Shown one piece after another: positions 35,035 through 45,552 of a stretch of DNA of 64,000 nt (positions are counted from its first letter, which is position 1; the number at the start of each line of letters is the position of its first letter). Made by a program: the position numbers and the translations under genes. The stretch lies in the NCBI GenBank assembly GCA_021292165.1, contig CM037880.1, positions 140,618,564 to 140,682,563 on the forward strand. Reading direction: 5' to 3'. The stretch is from Shinisaurus crocodilurus. Its lineage: Eukaryota; Chordata; Lepidosauria; Squamata; Shinisauridae. The notes beneath the pieces were generated by a model. That model did no database searches and was not told where the DNA came from. It saw nothing but the letters and a program-made list of their open reading frames with translations.

Positions 35035-36835
35035 TCCACTTTCAAATGAGCACACACTGAAAGGGGGATACACATTGAAAGGGATTGTGCTGGCTTTCCA
35101 TGCCCTCTCTGCGCTGACATGCAAGCCAACTATACGCCCCATAGGCCACACGTTCGGCTCTAGGAAATTTATTTAAGGCAAGTCAGGACAAAATGGGTAG
35201 AGACACTTTTTGCTCTTACCTATCACACCTAAGGAGACTATCCTTTTACCAGAATTTTTCATTAATAAATTCATGTTCAATAAAAATGGCAGCTCTTGAA
35301 AATTACTGCCAAAATCCCTCTAAATACAAATGTCTCACACAACCACCTTTCAGAAGAAAACTTATCAACTTCTTCACAGCATGAAGAGCACAGAAAGACA
35401 TTAAAACCCCAATTTCAGTAGCAAATCAGACTGATACTGCATTTACATGGCAAAAGAAAACTATTACCCTGCAGGTAGTAAAACCTTCATTTGAAAGAAC
35501 TTGTGAAAAAGAAAAAATATATAATTCAGCTTCACCTGAGCCACTTAGGAATCAGTACACATTTTTTTCTGAGAAAAATAAAAAGAACATTTTATCACCT
35601 GCTGCTTAAAATCTCCAATTAAATCTATTTCAAATAAATCTTTTCCTAAAAAAAAGAAAAGAAAAGAAAAAAGGTCACACATAATATCTAAAAACTGGAT
35701 GCAGGTATTAACCTGCCCTGGTTAAAACCACGTTTCTTTCTTTTCTTTTTTTTTAATGCAAGAAATGTGGACACACACAAAAGAATTAGGAACTGAGAAC
35801 TGATTATTACAGAACAACAGATGAGCAATTGGAGGTTTAGCAGAAAATGTCACATATGGGCAGAATTAGGCACAGGATATAAGACAATATTTGATATATT
35901 GTCTCCACATTTCAGAGATGTATGAAAGACAGCTGAATATATCCTGACTGTTTTTCAGAGACTCAAGCATTTCCTGGAAGATCATTTCCAGAAGGTTTTT
36001 CTGGGAGACTGCTGTTCCACTAGTGGCCACTGGTATGCATGGTCCCACAACAAGGATCCATCTTAGGTTATTTTTAAGGGTCACCTCTACACATATGAAT
36101 CTGCCCACGCCTTGAGGTTGGCATCAGAGCCTCTGCTCTCTGGACTATCGTGACTAAAGATCTGATTGGCAGGTATCAGGGAAAGGGTTGGCACTACAGT
36201 TGGTAGAACTTCCCTGGGAGGGAATTCCACATGTTCCCCTTTTTTCCGGTCAGGGTGAGGTAGCCGACACTGAAGGAGTAGGGCAACAGTTCACACACTT
36301 TCCTTCCTGAAAACAATGTTTTTACTGCTGGGGTAGGAATTTAGAGCATCACTAAAGCTTCCTGTTAATCTCTTTTGTAGATCCTTAGAAGACATGAGCA
36401 GGCTACTCCTGGGTTAGATCCAGATTTAGGTTTGTGCAACTGGACTGCCGGAAGCGGACCTCCCTGCCCCCTCCTCCCCACAGCAGAAAATTGGGCAAAG
36501 GCACCTTCCATGAAAACAGCCTTTCCATCAGCGGAAGGCAGATCCTTGATTCAACCCCCAATCTTTTGTCTCTTGTCTCCTCTCTGGATAGCAGGACAAG
36601 GGACAAGTAACATATTAAAGGTGGCCCTGCTTAGAGTGGAATCTGGTTCCACTTGAAGCACATGCTTGGTTTCATGGAATTAGCTACTGGCTTAAATTAA
36701 AGATTACCCCCTCTGGATTAGCCCCCCTAATCCTATTAGATAATTTTCCCCCATTTGGGAGAGAGCTGTTGAGGAGAAATTACAGCAATATGGACTTTTC
36801 CCTCCCAGCTCTATTACACATGGGATTTTTAAGAG
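35035..36835. other. DCDC2 intron, nothing recognised
   Basis: AT-rich, with simple A/G runs at 35650-35672 and 35735-35754. No gene. Confidence 0.45.
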
Positions 36836-36839
36836 CCAA

Positions 36840-37610
36840 AGAAATAATTACGGTAAGCAACGGATCTGGGATGTAGCCTCACAGGAAGACAGAGCAAGGG
36901 CTCAGTATTATCCAGCAGCTGGTAATTATAATAATTTTTTTGTTCCTACGGACTATCTTTCTGCTCTCAAAATTCCTAAATATCGTAGCGCTTTCACCTT
37001 GGCCCGCTTTAACGCTCTACCATCAGCTCCCCTGGAAGGGAGATACCTACGAAATCCTCATTCTCAACCTGTCTGCCCCTGCCAATCAAGCATGGTTGAA
37101 ACAACTGAACATGTTTTATTATATTGCTTATACTATAAGGACATCCATTCCTATTATATTGCTCCAATTTTAATAAAAATTTCCAGGCAGATCTGATAGG
37201 TTTTATTCCTCCCGCCTTCTTTTAGACCAATGAACTTATTCTTAAAGTGGAAGACCGACAACCTGGTCTTCTGCGTGGGTTCAGTGCTAAGGGGGTAGCG
37301 AGTCCTGGGGCGGCCTTCTCCGAGATCCCCAGCGACTATCACCCTTAGCCCAGAACAGCTTTCTCCACACTTAAGGTGGCAAAATTTTGTGCCCAGGCAT
37401 GCTCTATTAGGAATCAGATGGTTAAATCTTATTATGATTCACTTAGTATTAGCTGATACTAATAGATGGTGTCATCGAATTTAGTTGATTGAATATGCCA
37501 TTTTATGTAAATTTTGTACTTGCAGTCTGTATCTGTATTCGTTATTTTGATTATATACCCTGTTTTTCTATTGGTTGGTCTGTGACTGTAATTAAATAAA
37601 TAGAACTGAA
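36840..37610 (+). mobile_element. Non-LTR retrotransposon 3' fragment
   Basis: The plus frame encodes ALKIPKYRSAFTLARFNALP, then EGRYLRNPHSQPVCPC and VETTEHVLLYC, a C-terminal Cys/His segment of LINE ORF2 proteins. It is followed by a 3' UTR ending TAATTAAATAAATAG. Two frames are needed. The LINE clade is not assigned. 37250-37345 looks foreign to it (higher GC). Confidence 0.65.
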
Positions 37611-37618
37611 CATATTAA

Positions 37619-37808
37619 AGGTGCAATCCTATGCAAATTTAGACAGAAAAAGGCCTATGTATGTGATACCTCATTTTTGTATTTTAATAGTTAACTTAAA
37701 ATATGTAATAATTATCACTTCCACTCATTTTAATTCTGAAATGGCTGGAGGGATGCTGAGAACTTTTAGGACTTTTTTTTTTTGTCTAAACTTGCATAGG
37801 ATTGCGCC
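37619..37808. mobile_element. piggyBac-like MITE (TTAA flanks)
   Basis: Flanked by TTAA at 37615-37618 and 37809-37812. The inverted ends are AGGTGCAATCCTATGCAAATTTAGAC and GTCTAAACTTGCATAGGATTGCGCC. Relatives with the same end start at 45206 and 28995. Confidence 0.7.
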
Positions 37809-38029
37809 TTAAAATGACTTTTCTTTTCTTTCCTTTTTAAAATCAGTCCACTTATTTCAGTCCACTTATTCCAACTTCAGAAAAAGAGTTCAAAGTATTG
37901 TTAGCTTAAAATTTCTCCACAACATTATACTTAACACTTCCCAGCTCAGTTCATCAGGTGCCTACATGATTACCGGTAACTTTCAGGCACCAATTAATTT
38001 CTGTTCACCCAAGCTGTTGCTAGCATTTG

Positions 38030-38250
38030 ATTCGTGTTTAGTTTCCATGTCCTATCTCTGTTGTTTTTAGCTGATGGATTTGCTTCTTGGATTTCCTCTC
38101 TTCAATGTTTTTGGTTTTGTTGGTGCAGCAGGGAGGGGCTGTCTTTATTGCAATATATTGTTTTATTACTTGTTGTGAGCTGCCTTAGACTCCTAGGTGT
38201 GATACAAAGGCAGGATATAAATATTTTAAAGAAATTAACAAATATTTAAG
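38030..38250 (+). repeat. LINE 3' tail
   Basis: TTGTGAGCTGCCTTAGACTCCTAGGTG..AAGGCAGGATATAAATATTTTAAA is a typical reptile LINE/SINE 3' end. A second short copy with a poly(A) tract follows at 38400-38480. Confidence 0.55.
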
Positions 38251-38794
38251 TGCCAGTTTTCAGCTCTGCTTCTCGGAATCAGGATAGATAGCTTTGGTCA
38301 AAAATGTGTATAACACAAGTAAAAACAGTGATGCAATGTTCAGGCATGCAAAAACTAGAAAAGTCAAAAGCTAGGAGATGCCCAGTTTCTTCTGCTGATT
38401 TAAAAAAAAAAAAAAAAAAAATACCACCATGAGTGCTTCTTTAAGTGGAAAAGCAGGATATAAATATTTTAATAAAATTAGACATTAATTGCTTCCTCTT
38501 TACCCACCAGGAAAGGAGGGGGGGAAACATGGAACTTTCCCTCCCAATAGGCAACTACTGGTATATATGTATGAGACTCAGGATTTGTGTTAATAATACC
38601 TGGGATGTTCAGAAATAGCAGGAACACTCATGGCTCAAGAATATCTACATAGAACTTCCTATTATTTTAGCTGCAGGATGATGCTTATATCATTTGGACA
38701 GTAAAACAATCCCTCAGCACTTCTGAATTGCTGTCCTGACGTTACCAGGAAGCAAACTGAGGCCAAAATGTGCTGTATTCTCTATAGCAACAGA

Positions 38795-39120
38795 TTAATT
38801 ATAATTCTGCATTTGTGCTCTCATCTCTTTATAGTAAACAGAACCAGGTGGCAAGTAAAATGCCTTAATGGCCTTTGAAGGGGACAGGACCATTGGAACA
38901 AATTCATCTTGGATATAATGGTCTGCATGTAATATGAATTCATTCTGCTCTAGATATAATCCATCTTTCTTTTTGTCTCTCTCTTGGATAAAGTGAGCCA
39001 AGGCTGTGAATGTCACCTGTGGATTCACTGACATCCCACATTTTGACCTTTAAATGATTGTATATCGTGTCCTCCATAAAAATTACATTGTTCAGAAAAT
39101 AACCAATTCTCTTTCACCAT
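38795..39120 (-). pseudogene. Unidentified broken coding fragment
   Basis: The minus frame 39034-38795 encodes 79 residues of ordinary protein-like composition (e.g. SVNPQVTFTALAHFIQERDK, LPPGSVYYKEMRAQMQN). Just upstream in another frame, 39118-39026 encodes MVKENWLFSEQCNFYGGHDI-QSFKGQNVGC. One shift near 39026-39034 would join the two, suggesting a pseudogene or transposon remnant and not an intact exon. It does not match DCDC2 and I do not recognise the family. It lies in the 14.4-kb DCDC2 intron on the gene's strand. Confidence 0.4.
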
Positions 39121-39582
39121 TTGCTTTTTAAGTCATTGACTCACTAAGTCTGAGTCAAACCTTTCAATATATTTTTTTTGTCTCTTTGTAACTAAGGGTC
39201 TGATCCAACCTCTTCCTTACTGGACACATTTGATGCATCAGCTCTCCTGCAGGCAAGGGGAGGTCAGCAGTAGGTGATTCCTGCACATGGAGTAATGCAT
39301 GAGAAGGGGAGGGGAGGATACAGCAGGAGCTGGATCATCCGTAGAAAGAAAGGGTGACCCCACAATCCCGCTCTTCGGGCAGCAGAAAGTGCAAGAATAC
39401 TATTAGAAGCAGAGCGCTAATGTAACTACACTGACAGCAGCTTCCACAACATCCCTGACAACTCCACCCTCACACAGTTGCTTGCTAATGATTCCCCCAC
39501 CTTACCCATGCATGAAAAAGTGCCAATGGGTGGAGAAGGAAAGAATGAGGACAATGACAAACAGGCCTGTAGTTCATGCTGG

Positions 39583-39740
39583 CTCAGCTTGTCTGAGCGT
39601 GGAAAGCTAAGCAGGGTCAGGCCTGGTTATTACTTGGATGGGAGACCCCTCCTCTAGTTTCCTGCATTAAGCAGAGGGTTGGACGTGATGGCCTCATAGC
39701 ATAGGCCCCTTCCGACTCTATGATCTATGAAATCTATGAA
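39583..39740 (+). repeat. 5S rRNA-derived SINE with CR1 tail, copy 2
   Basis: The head GTCTGAGCGTGGAAAGCTAAGCAGGGTCAGGCCTGGTTATTACTTGGATGGGAGACC matches the 3' half of vertebrate 5S rRNA with the internal control region. The tail GCAGAGGGTTGGACGTGATGG..CCCCTTCCGACTCTATGATCTATG matches the CR1 3' end. Confidence 0.75.
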
Positions 39741-40582
39741 ACATGCAGCCCAGTCCACTCCCTCTCCCATATACAGTGCACAAGCATGCTTCCAGGATCA
39801 GCTCACAGCACCGCCCTCATAGGGACTTCCAATAGTCCAGTGGGAGTAAGGGTAGCAACCAACTCTGTAGCCACAAAGCTCAGGGATTCCTCTCACACAA
39901 GGGACTGAGTCCACTAACAGCGCAAACACAATCACCAGCAGCTTGCAAACCAGCCAGGGCCAGCCAGGGAAGGAAGTTTTGCCATCCTAATCACCACCAT
40001 CAGCCAATTCTAAGGAGAGCCCGCAGAAGAAGGGTGCAAGTCCCACTTCAGTACCAAGGATTCCACACCTGCAAGGCCTAGAACGCTATGCACAATGTGA
40101 GATGAACGGGTCACACGGACAATAAAGAATGCACACAGCAGAGGCAAGCTCAGGAGACAACAACACTGTGATCTGACGGGTAGCTCAAGGGGAAAGGGCA
40201 AGGCAATGATGCAATGGGAAATAGGAGATGTGGGTGTGGGGCCCACTTCCAGGAGTTGTAAATGCGGCTTCCACAAGACAAAACCTAGCCAAAGAGAGGG
40301 CAGCAAAACCAGAAACAAGGCCTCCAACTCCAAAGAGCAACTTCCTCTTCTCCCAAGTTCATTTGGCTGCTTGCCAGTGCCTGATGGTTATTCACCCAGC
40401 TGATCCTGTAATCAGTTCCCCCATTCTCCAGGGCACCACTGCTTGGTTTTTCACACCTGCAATAATCATGGGGGAGAGGAGACTCAGGAGGACTTTGAGC
40501 TGTTTAGCCCCCCCCCGCCCCCCGCCCCCATCCTCTTTGCTGGTACTCTTAGTGGCAAGTCAATGATCAAGATGAAGACCCT

Positions 40583-40621
40583 GGTAGGTGGTGGTGGTGG
40601 CGGTGGTGGTGGTGGTGGTGA
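40583..40621 (+). repeat. (GGT)n trinucleotide repeat
   Basis: Thirteen near-perfect GGT units. It produces artificial Gly-rich and Pro-rich frames. Confidence 0.9.
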
Positions 40622-40696
40622 ACCCACTGACCCTCTCCCACTGTGAGTCCCAACATGAAGACATCTGAGAGGAGTAACAAGTAGGGAGGGGTTCAT

Positions 40697-40950
40697 TTTA
40701 TTTATTTGTTTATTTATTTATTATATTTATACCCTGCCTTTTTTCCTGCAAGGAACCCAAGGCGGCTTCCATAATCCTCCTCCTCCTCCTCTCCATTTTA
40801 TCCTAACAACAACAACCCTGTGAGGTAGGTTAGGCTGAGAGTCAGTGACAGGCCCAAAGTCACCCAGTGAGTTTCATGGCCGAGCAGGGACTAGAACCCG
40901 GATCTCTTGAGCCCCAGTCCAACACTCTAACCACTATGCCACACTGGCTC
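40697..40950 (-). repeat. tRNA-derived SINE, second copy
   Basis: Same family and orientation as 188-427. B box GGTTCTAGTCC at 40898-40908. Tail TTTATTTGTTTATTTATTTATTATATTTATACC at the left. Confidence 0.8.
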
Positions 40951-41569
40951 ATATCAGCTAGCCATCATATGAACATAGACACAAATGAAATAGACACAGC
41001 TTTTATTGAAGAGTATTAATTGTGGACTGGCCATTATTACATAAAAATGGGGTAGCTACCCTTTTTGTTCTTGCAGAGCCCTTGGTCTTTGAAAGCTGAT
41101 GACAGATAGAATAGTAACAGAGGCAGTTGTCACATCATTACACATTCATACTAGATACAGCTGCACTTCTTACATATCTACATGACATGCACTGTTGAAA
41201 GACCCAGGAGGTCTGGGACAAAGACAGCAACCCCACCTAGGACCATCTGCTGCTGCCATGTTTGGCTGCTGAGCAAGTCAGAATCCTACCCTCTGATGTA
41301 GCTGCAGTGGTAGAGTTGAGAGGGGGCCTCTCCACTGACTCAAATGGGAATATTTTTACTTACAGTTCCTATTTTATCAGCAGAACAGGACGAGAGCAAA
41401 CCCTAAATGGGTGATGTGTAGCCCTTCAGATGTTGTTGGGCAGAAGGCTTCTCTACTTGAGGTGTTTAACCCACCACTTTACCTAGGCTCCTTCTTCCAT
41501 TTTCTTCGTGAGAGTAAGAGCAGGTCCTTTACACGTGGTTTTTTTCTGGAGGTTTTCTTTCTCTGCCTA

Positions 41570-42070
41570 TCTATCTATCTATTTATTTATTTATTATATT
41601 TATGAATCGCCCATCTGGCCAGACATCCGGCCACTCTGAGCGATGTACAGTCCAATAAAATACAAGGGGGGGAACACACACACTCAGTATAAAACAGTAC
41701 AAAACTTAAAAATCCTAACCCACCCCATATTCCCACTTGAAAAGCCACGTTTTTAATGCCCGGCAGAAGCTAATCAAGGAAGGGGCATGGGGGAGGTCAC
41801 TGGGGAGAGAGTTCCATAAATTGGGGGCTGCCACAGAGAAGGCCCTCCTCCTAGTCCCCACCAGCCTGGTTTCTCTGGCTGATGGGACAGGGAGAAGGCC
41901 GTCCGTGGCAGATCTTGTTGAGCGGCCTACTTGATGTTGCTGGAGGCGCTCCTTGAGATAAACTGGACCGGAGCCATACAGGGTTTTAAAGGTCAACACC
42001 CTGAATTCTTGAACCTTGAATTCGGCTCGGAAAACAACTGGTAGCCAGTGCAACTCTTTGAGCACTGGAG
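41570..42070 (-). mobile_element. L2-like LINE 3' end with ORF2 C-terminus
   Basis: The minus frame 42065-41715 encodes LKELHWLPVVFRAEFKVQEF, then LTFKTLYGSGPVYLKERLQ and AFSVAAPNLWNSLPSDLPHA, the conserved end of L2-clade ORF2. The 3' UTR runs to ATAAATAAATAAATAG at 41575. Open for 116 codons, hence moderately young. Confidence 0.85.
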
Positions 42071-42854
42071 TAATATTCTGTTACATAGGCACAAGGTGGC
42101 ACTGTGGTATAGCTGTGATATAGCAGAATTGCAATAATACATGGGCTTCCCATAGAGATTTATCGCAAGATTAGGAACAGGAAATAATACTGCACTTTCC
42201 TTGCTCAAAAAAAAGCCATGCAAATGGCTGCAAAACACGGGAGAGGCCCTGGAAGATGAAGACGTCGTGTAAAGGTCCCACAAACTACTGTGAGTGAAGA
42301 ATCATGAGTGCACAATAAATGCCTTATGTAGAGAAGCCCAGAAACACCCCTCACCATTAGTTAGCTGGCTAGGGCTGATGGGAATTGCAGTCCAACAGAT
42401 CTGTAGGACCACACATTCCTCACCCCTGCCCTAAGGAAACATGGAATTCTTACAATGCTCCACTCTTCCCTTGCCACACATTGACACTAGCTGTTTTTTC
42501 CTCTTGTGCTGGTGGGTTTTCAGTGTAATAGTAGTGCAGCACTACACCACTGTACCTCTGGAGCAAAGGGGTTTAGTACCAATCCTATCCTTGCAGGAGG
42601 AGGGGGGAGGTGTAACTCATGGACAGGATTACCCCATTAGTCTAGGCGGAAAAAACTTTTTTTAACTTGAAGTTACTTAAGATGCTCATGTTTAGAAACA
42701 GCAGTCTTTAGGAAAATTCATGCTTGCTCATGATAAAAGCACAAAACCACGAATAGCAACTGACACAGCTTTATGGCAGCCACTGTTAAGGTTTACAACT
42801 GATTTTTTACTTCCCATAATATCATCACTGTGATAATGGACTTCAGGTACTTAC

Positions 42855-43005
42855 CATTATCTGGGAAAACATAAGATTTGGTCACTGCTTTTACATTTTC
42901 TTTTGATTTTGCAGGGTCTTTAGACTCTTGGTTCTGTCCATGCTTTTCCTTTCTCTTTCGAGGTTGAGGAGAGGACACTGTGTCACCTGTGTCAGTAGAT
43001 TTGGA
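42855..43005 (-). CDS. DCDC2: DCDC2 exon: charged linker
   Basis: A 151-base exon from SKSTDTGDTVSSPQPRKRKE through KHGQNQESKDPAKSKENVKA to SYVFPDN, rich in Lys, Ser and Asp and likely disordered. I chose the acceptor as ATCAG at 43006-43010 because it gives phase 0 and restores the SKST start seen in other vertebrates. The polypyrimidine stretch lies some 25 bases further upstream (CTTCTTCTTCC), which is unusual, and a slightly longer exon start cannot be excluded. The donor is ATG|GTAAGT, leaving one base for the next exon. Confidence 0.87.
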
Positions 43006-43139
43006 CTGATACGATCATCCCATCAAGGAAGAAGAAGAAATAGTAGTTCACTTAATTTGTGAAAACTTGAAAAAGAGCATCTAAGTATCTCTTCCAAATG
43101 TACACATATAATTGCTATTTTATTATCAAATATTCCTGA

Positions 43140-43345
43140 AATGTGTTACCCAGGCCATGCTCAATAATACACTTCCATGGCAGGGGCCGGTGGGCTATTC
43201 CTCTACGGCACCAACAGTGATTCATTTCCAGTGCCTGCTGAAGACATTTTTATTTTAATTAACCTTCCCCAACTAACCAGCCACTGTTTTATTGGCACAA
43301 ACAGATTTTAAAGGTTTTGCACTTCTTGTCTTTGTACTCCACTGC
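43140..43345 (+). repeat. LINE-related repeat fragment
   Basis: AGGCCATGCTCAATAATACAC..GGGCTATTCCTCT is repeated at about 43840-43885, so two short copies flank the 43456-43510 exon. The GCCTGCTGAAGACATTTTTATTTTA part resembles L2 ORF2 ends. Confidence 0.5.
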
Positions 43346-43455
43346 CATGTCCAAAGAATAACTTTTGTGTGCACCCACAAAGGAAAATGACATTCCTTCT
43401 AATAGAAATAAACATGGTGCTTAACCATGAAATATGTATTATATCTGATACTTAC

Positions 43456-43510
43456 GCTCCCCTTAGACTTTCCAGATCCACCAATAGGAGGCAGCGAGGA
43501 TGATTTTGAC
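43456..43510 (-). CDS. DCDC2: DCDC2 exon: basic Ser/Gly/Lys linker (small exon)
   Basis: A 55-base exon too short for an open-reading-frame scan, found by homology and splice sites (acceptor TTTCCTGCAG, donor GTAAGT). It encodes G-SKSSSLPPIGGSGKSKGS, matching the segment just after the second DCX domain in DCDC2. It starts by completing the Gly codon left open by the previous exon and ends in phase 0. Upstream the intron is 5.3 kb and holds a LINE. Downstream it is only 450 bp. Confidence 0.9.
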
Positions 43511-43659
43511 CTGCAGGAAAAAAATAATGATATTTTAGGTTCTAAACACTCATAACATTCTCAGTTTCATGAATTGTTATACTGAAACAGCTCATCTATT
43601 GCCAACAAACTTCATGTCTTCCCAAGATGCCTGGAAGCAAGTGATTATGTGGCATATTT

Positions 43660-43702
43660 TGCAATGGTCCACACAACAATTTCGCAATGGTCCACACAAC
43701 AA
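43660..43702 (+). repeat. 22-bp tandem duplication
   Basis: GCAATGGTCCACACAACAATTT occurs twice in direct succession (the second as GCAATGGTCCACACAACAATTG). Confidence 0.85.
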
Positions 43703-43929
43703 TTGTCATACCCAGCCCTAATTACAGTTTGTAAATCTAATAGAATCTCATGAAACAGAACTACTACTACTACTACATCTCTGCATTGGTGAGATGAGAA
43801 CAAATCTAGTATTCCATGTTATATTATATGTGTGTTACCTAGGCCATGCTCAATAATGCACTGGGGGGGGGGGTGCTATTCCTCTGTGGTCACTGCCGGC
43901 CTGGTGATGTGCCAAGAGAAACAAGGGGG

Positions 43930-44045
43930 TGGGGGTGGGGACTTTATGTATGTATTTATTTATTTATTTAATACATTTTTATACTGCCCAATAGCCGAAG
44001 CTCTCCGGGCGGTTCACAACAGTTAATCTGTTAACTGTTAAACTT
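43930..44045 (-). repeat. L2-like LINE 3' tail
   Basis: The minus strand ends GAACCGCCCGGAGAGCTTCGGCTATTGGGCAGTATAAAAATG and AAATAAATAAATAAATAC. Confidence 0.75.
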
Positions 44046-44049
44046 AAAA

Positions 44050-45200
44050 CATTACTGTTCCTCAAGTGCCTCCAATAGCCTTCTCCACTTAAAGTTGATA
44101 CCATTTGCCCTACAAGGGTGCTTCCACAGTAGGCTTTTAGTGGGATTGCCATGGTTCACTCACTCGTTTTTAATGGGGTATTGGATGATGGCATCATGTA
44201 GATAATTGCCCTCCAATGTTTTCCCCTTGATTGTTCCATCTTTTCTCAGACTGCAGAAAGTCCAACATTTTTTGAAGAATAGTAGTGCAATCTCTGCAAG
44301 TGTAGACGACCTTAGCACTATTCTTCCTTCTTTTTTCAAGGGGCATTCATTGCCCCGCCTTGTGCAATGATGTATTGGGCAGGTGGACTTATTTATTCTC
44401 AGCACACCTTCATTGTTACCTTTCAAGTGAGAGTGCCATTTTATCCTGTTCATTATTATTATTTTTACCAATATTTTAATTAGCAATAAAACACTTTTCC
44501 AGTGATATTTTGTAAAATAATTTTTTAAAATATTTCTGCAATGGCACTTAAATGGAAGAGCATTAGGGTGCAATCGTATGGTCCTTGGAGAGTATCCACA
44601 GGATTTTTTTTATTTCTCCTCCCGAAGGGGTACTCAGGACAGGAACTCCCAAGCTATGTTACTTGGAAGCGTCCATGATGGGAGGCTTCCATCTAGTGGG
44701 TAGTAACCTGACAGGGTCACACCCTTAGAATGTTCTCCTTTTTTTAATATAAAAAATGATTAAAAATTACATCATTGCCTGCCTTGATTTGCATGGGAGG
44801 AAAAGAAGGGCTGTGCCCCAAAAATAGCTGCCAAGGAACCAAGCACCTACAGGACATACCCTGTGAGATATATGGAATAACTGAAATGCAATAAACAATT
44901 TCAGCTATCCATAACCCATATAGTACTGGAAAACCAACTGTGCTGTGAGCAGCTACATGCAGGTAGCTGCAAGCAGGTGACTGCTGAAGAGCAGTGCTAG
45001 TAAAAAGCCCTTTTTTCGTGGTCTAAGGAAGTTAGTTGTGAAAGATAGTGACTTTTTAAACTGAACCAAAATCTAGTTTGTTCAAGAAGCAATAGAGAAC
45101 AGGATGTAGAAATAGACAAGGAACTCCTGAACTGAGATCACTTGACTTTACAAGTTATTCAAAGGAGAACCCTAGATTTAACGGGGAACCTTAGAGGTTA
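44050..45200. other. DCDC2 intron, nothing firm
   Basis: AT-rich. TTAGGGTGCAATCGTATGG at 44563 is a lone piggyBac-like MITE end. Confidence 0.4.
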
Positions 45201-45205
45201 GAGTG

Positions 45206-45338
45206 GCTTAAGGCGCAATTCTATGCAGGTTTAGACATTAAAAAAACCTATAGCTCCCAGCATGCCCCAGCCAGCCATGCTGGCTGAGGCATGCTGGGAG
45301 TTGTAGGCCTTTTTTCTGTCTAAACTTGCATAGGATTT
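45206..45338. mobile_element. piggyBac-like palindromic MITE, right end lost
   Basis: TTAAGGCGCAATTCTATGCAGGTTTAGAC at the left and GTCTAAACTTGCATAGGATT at the right flank a CTCCCAGCATGCC/GGCATGCTGGGAG palindrome. The right terminus is joined to the LINE tail at 45340. Confidence 0.7.
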
Positions 45339-45339
45339 A

Positions 45340-45552
45340 TTTATTTATTTATTTCATTTTTATACCGCCCAATAGCTGAAAGCTCTCTGGGCGGTTTACA
45401 GCAATTAACAAGACAGTCCCTGCCCGCAGGCTTACAATCTAAAAAGACACGACACACAAGGAAAAAGGAATGGGGAGGGGAGATGGGGGAATATTAATTA
45501 AAACTGCTGGCAGGGCTGGTGGAATGGCCTTGCACTCCCTCTCTTCTCCCCC
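45340..45552 (-). repeat. L2-like LINE 3' end
   Basis: The minus strand reads GTAAACCGCCCAGAGAGCTTTCAGCTATTGGGCGGTATAAAAATG plus AAATAAAT repeats. The 45500-45552 part matches the 118-bp repeat at 48075-48390. Confidence 0.7.

Noticed and set aside
39590..39650. Functional 5S rRNA gene
   Set aside because: Only the 3' half is present, with substitutions, and it is fused to a CR1 tail.
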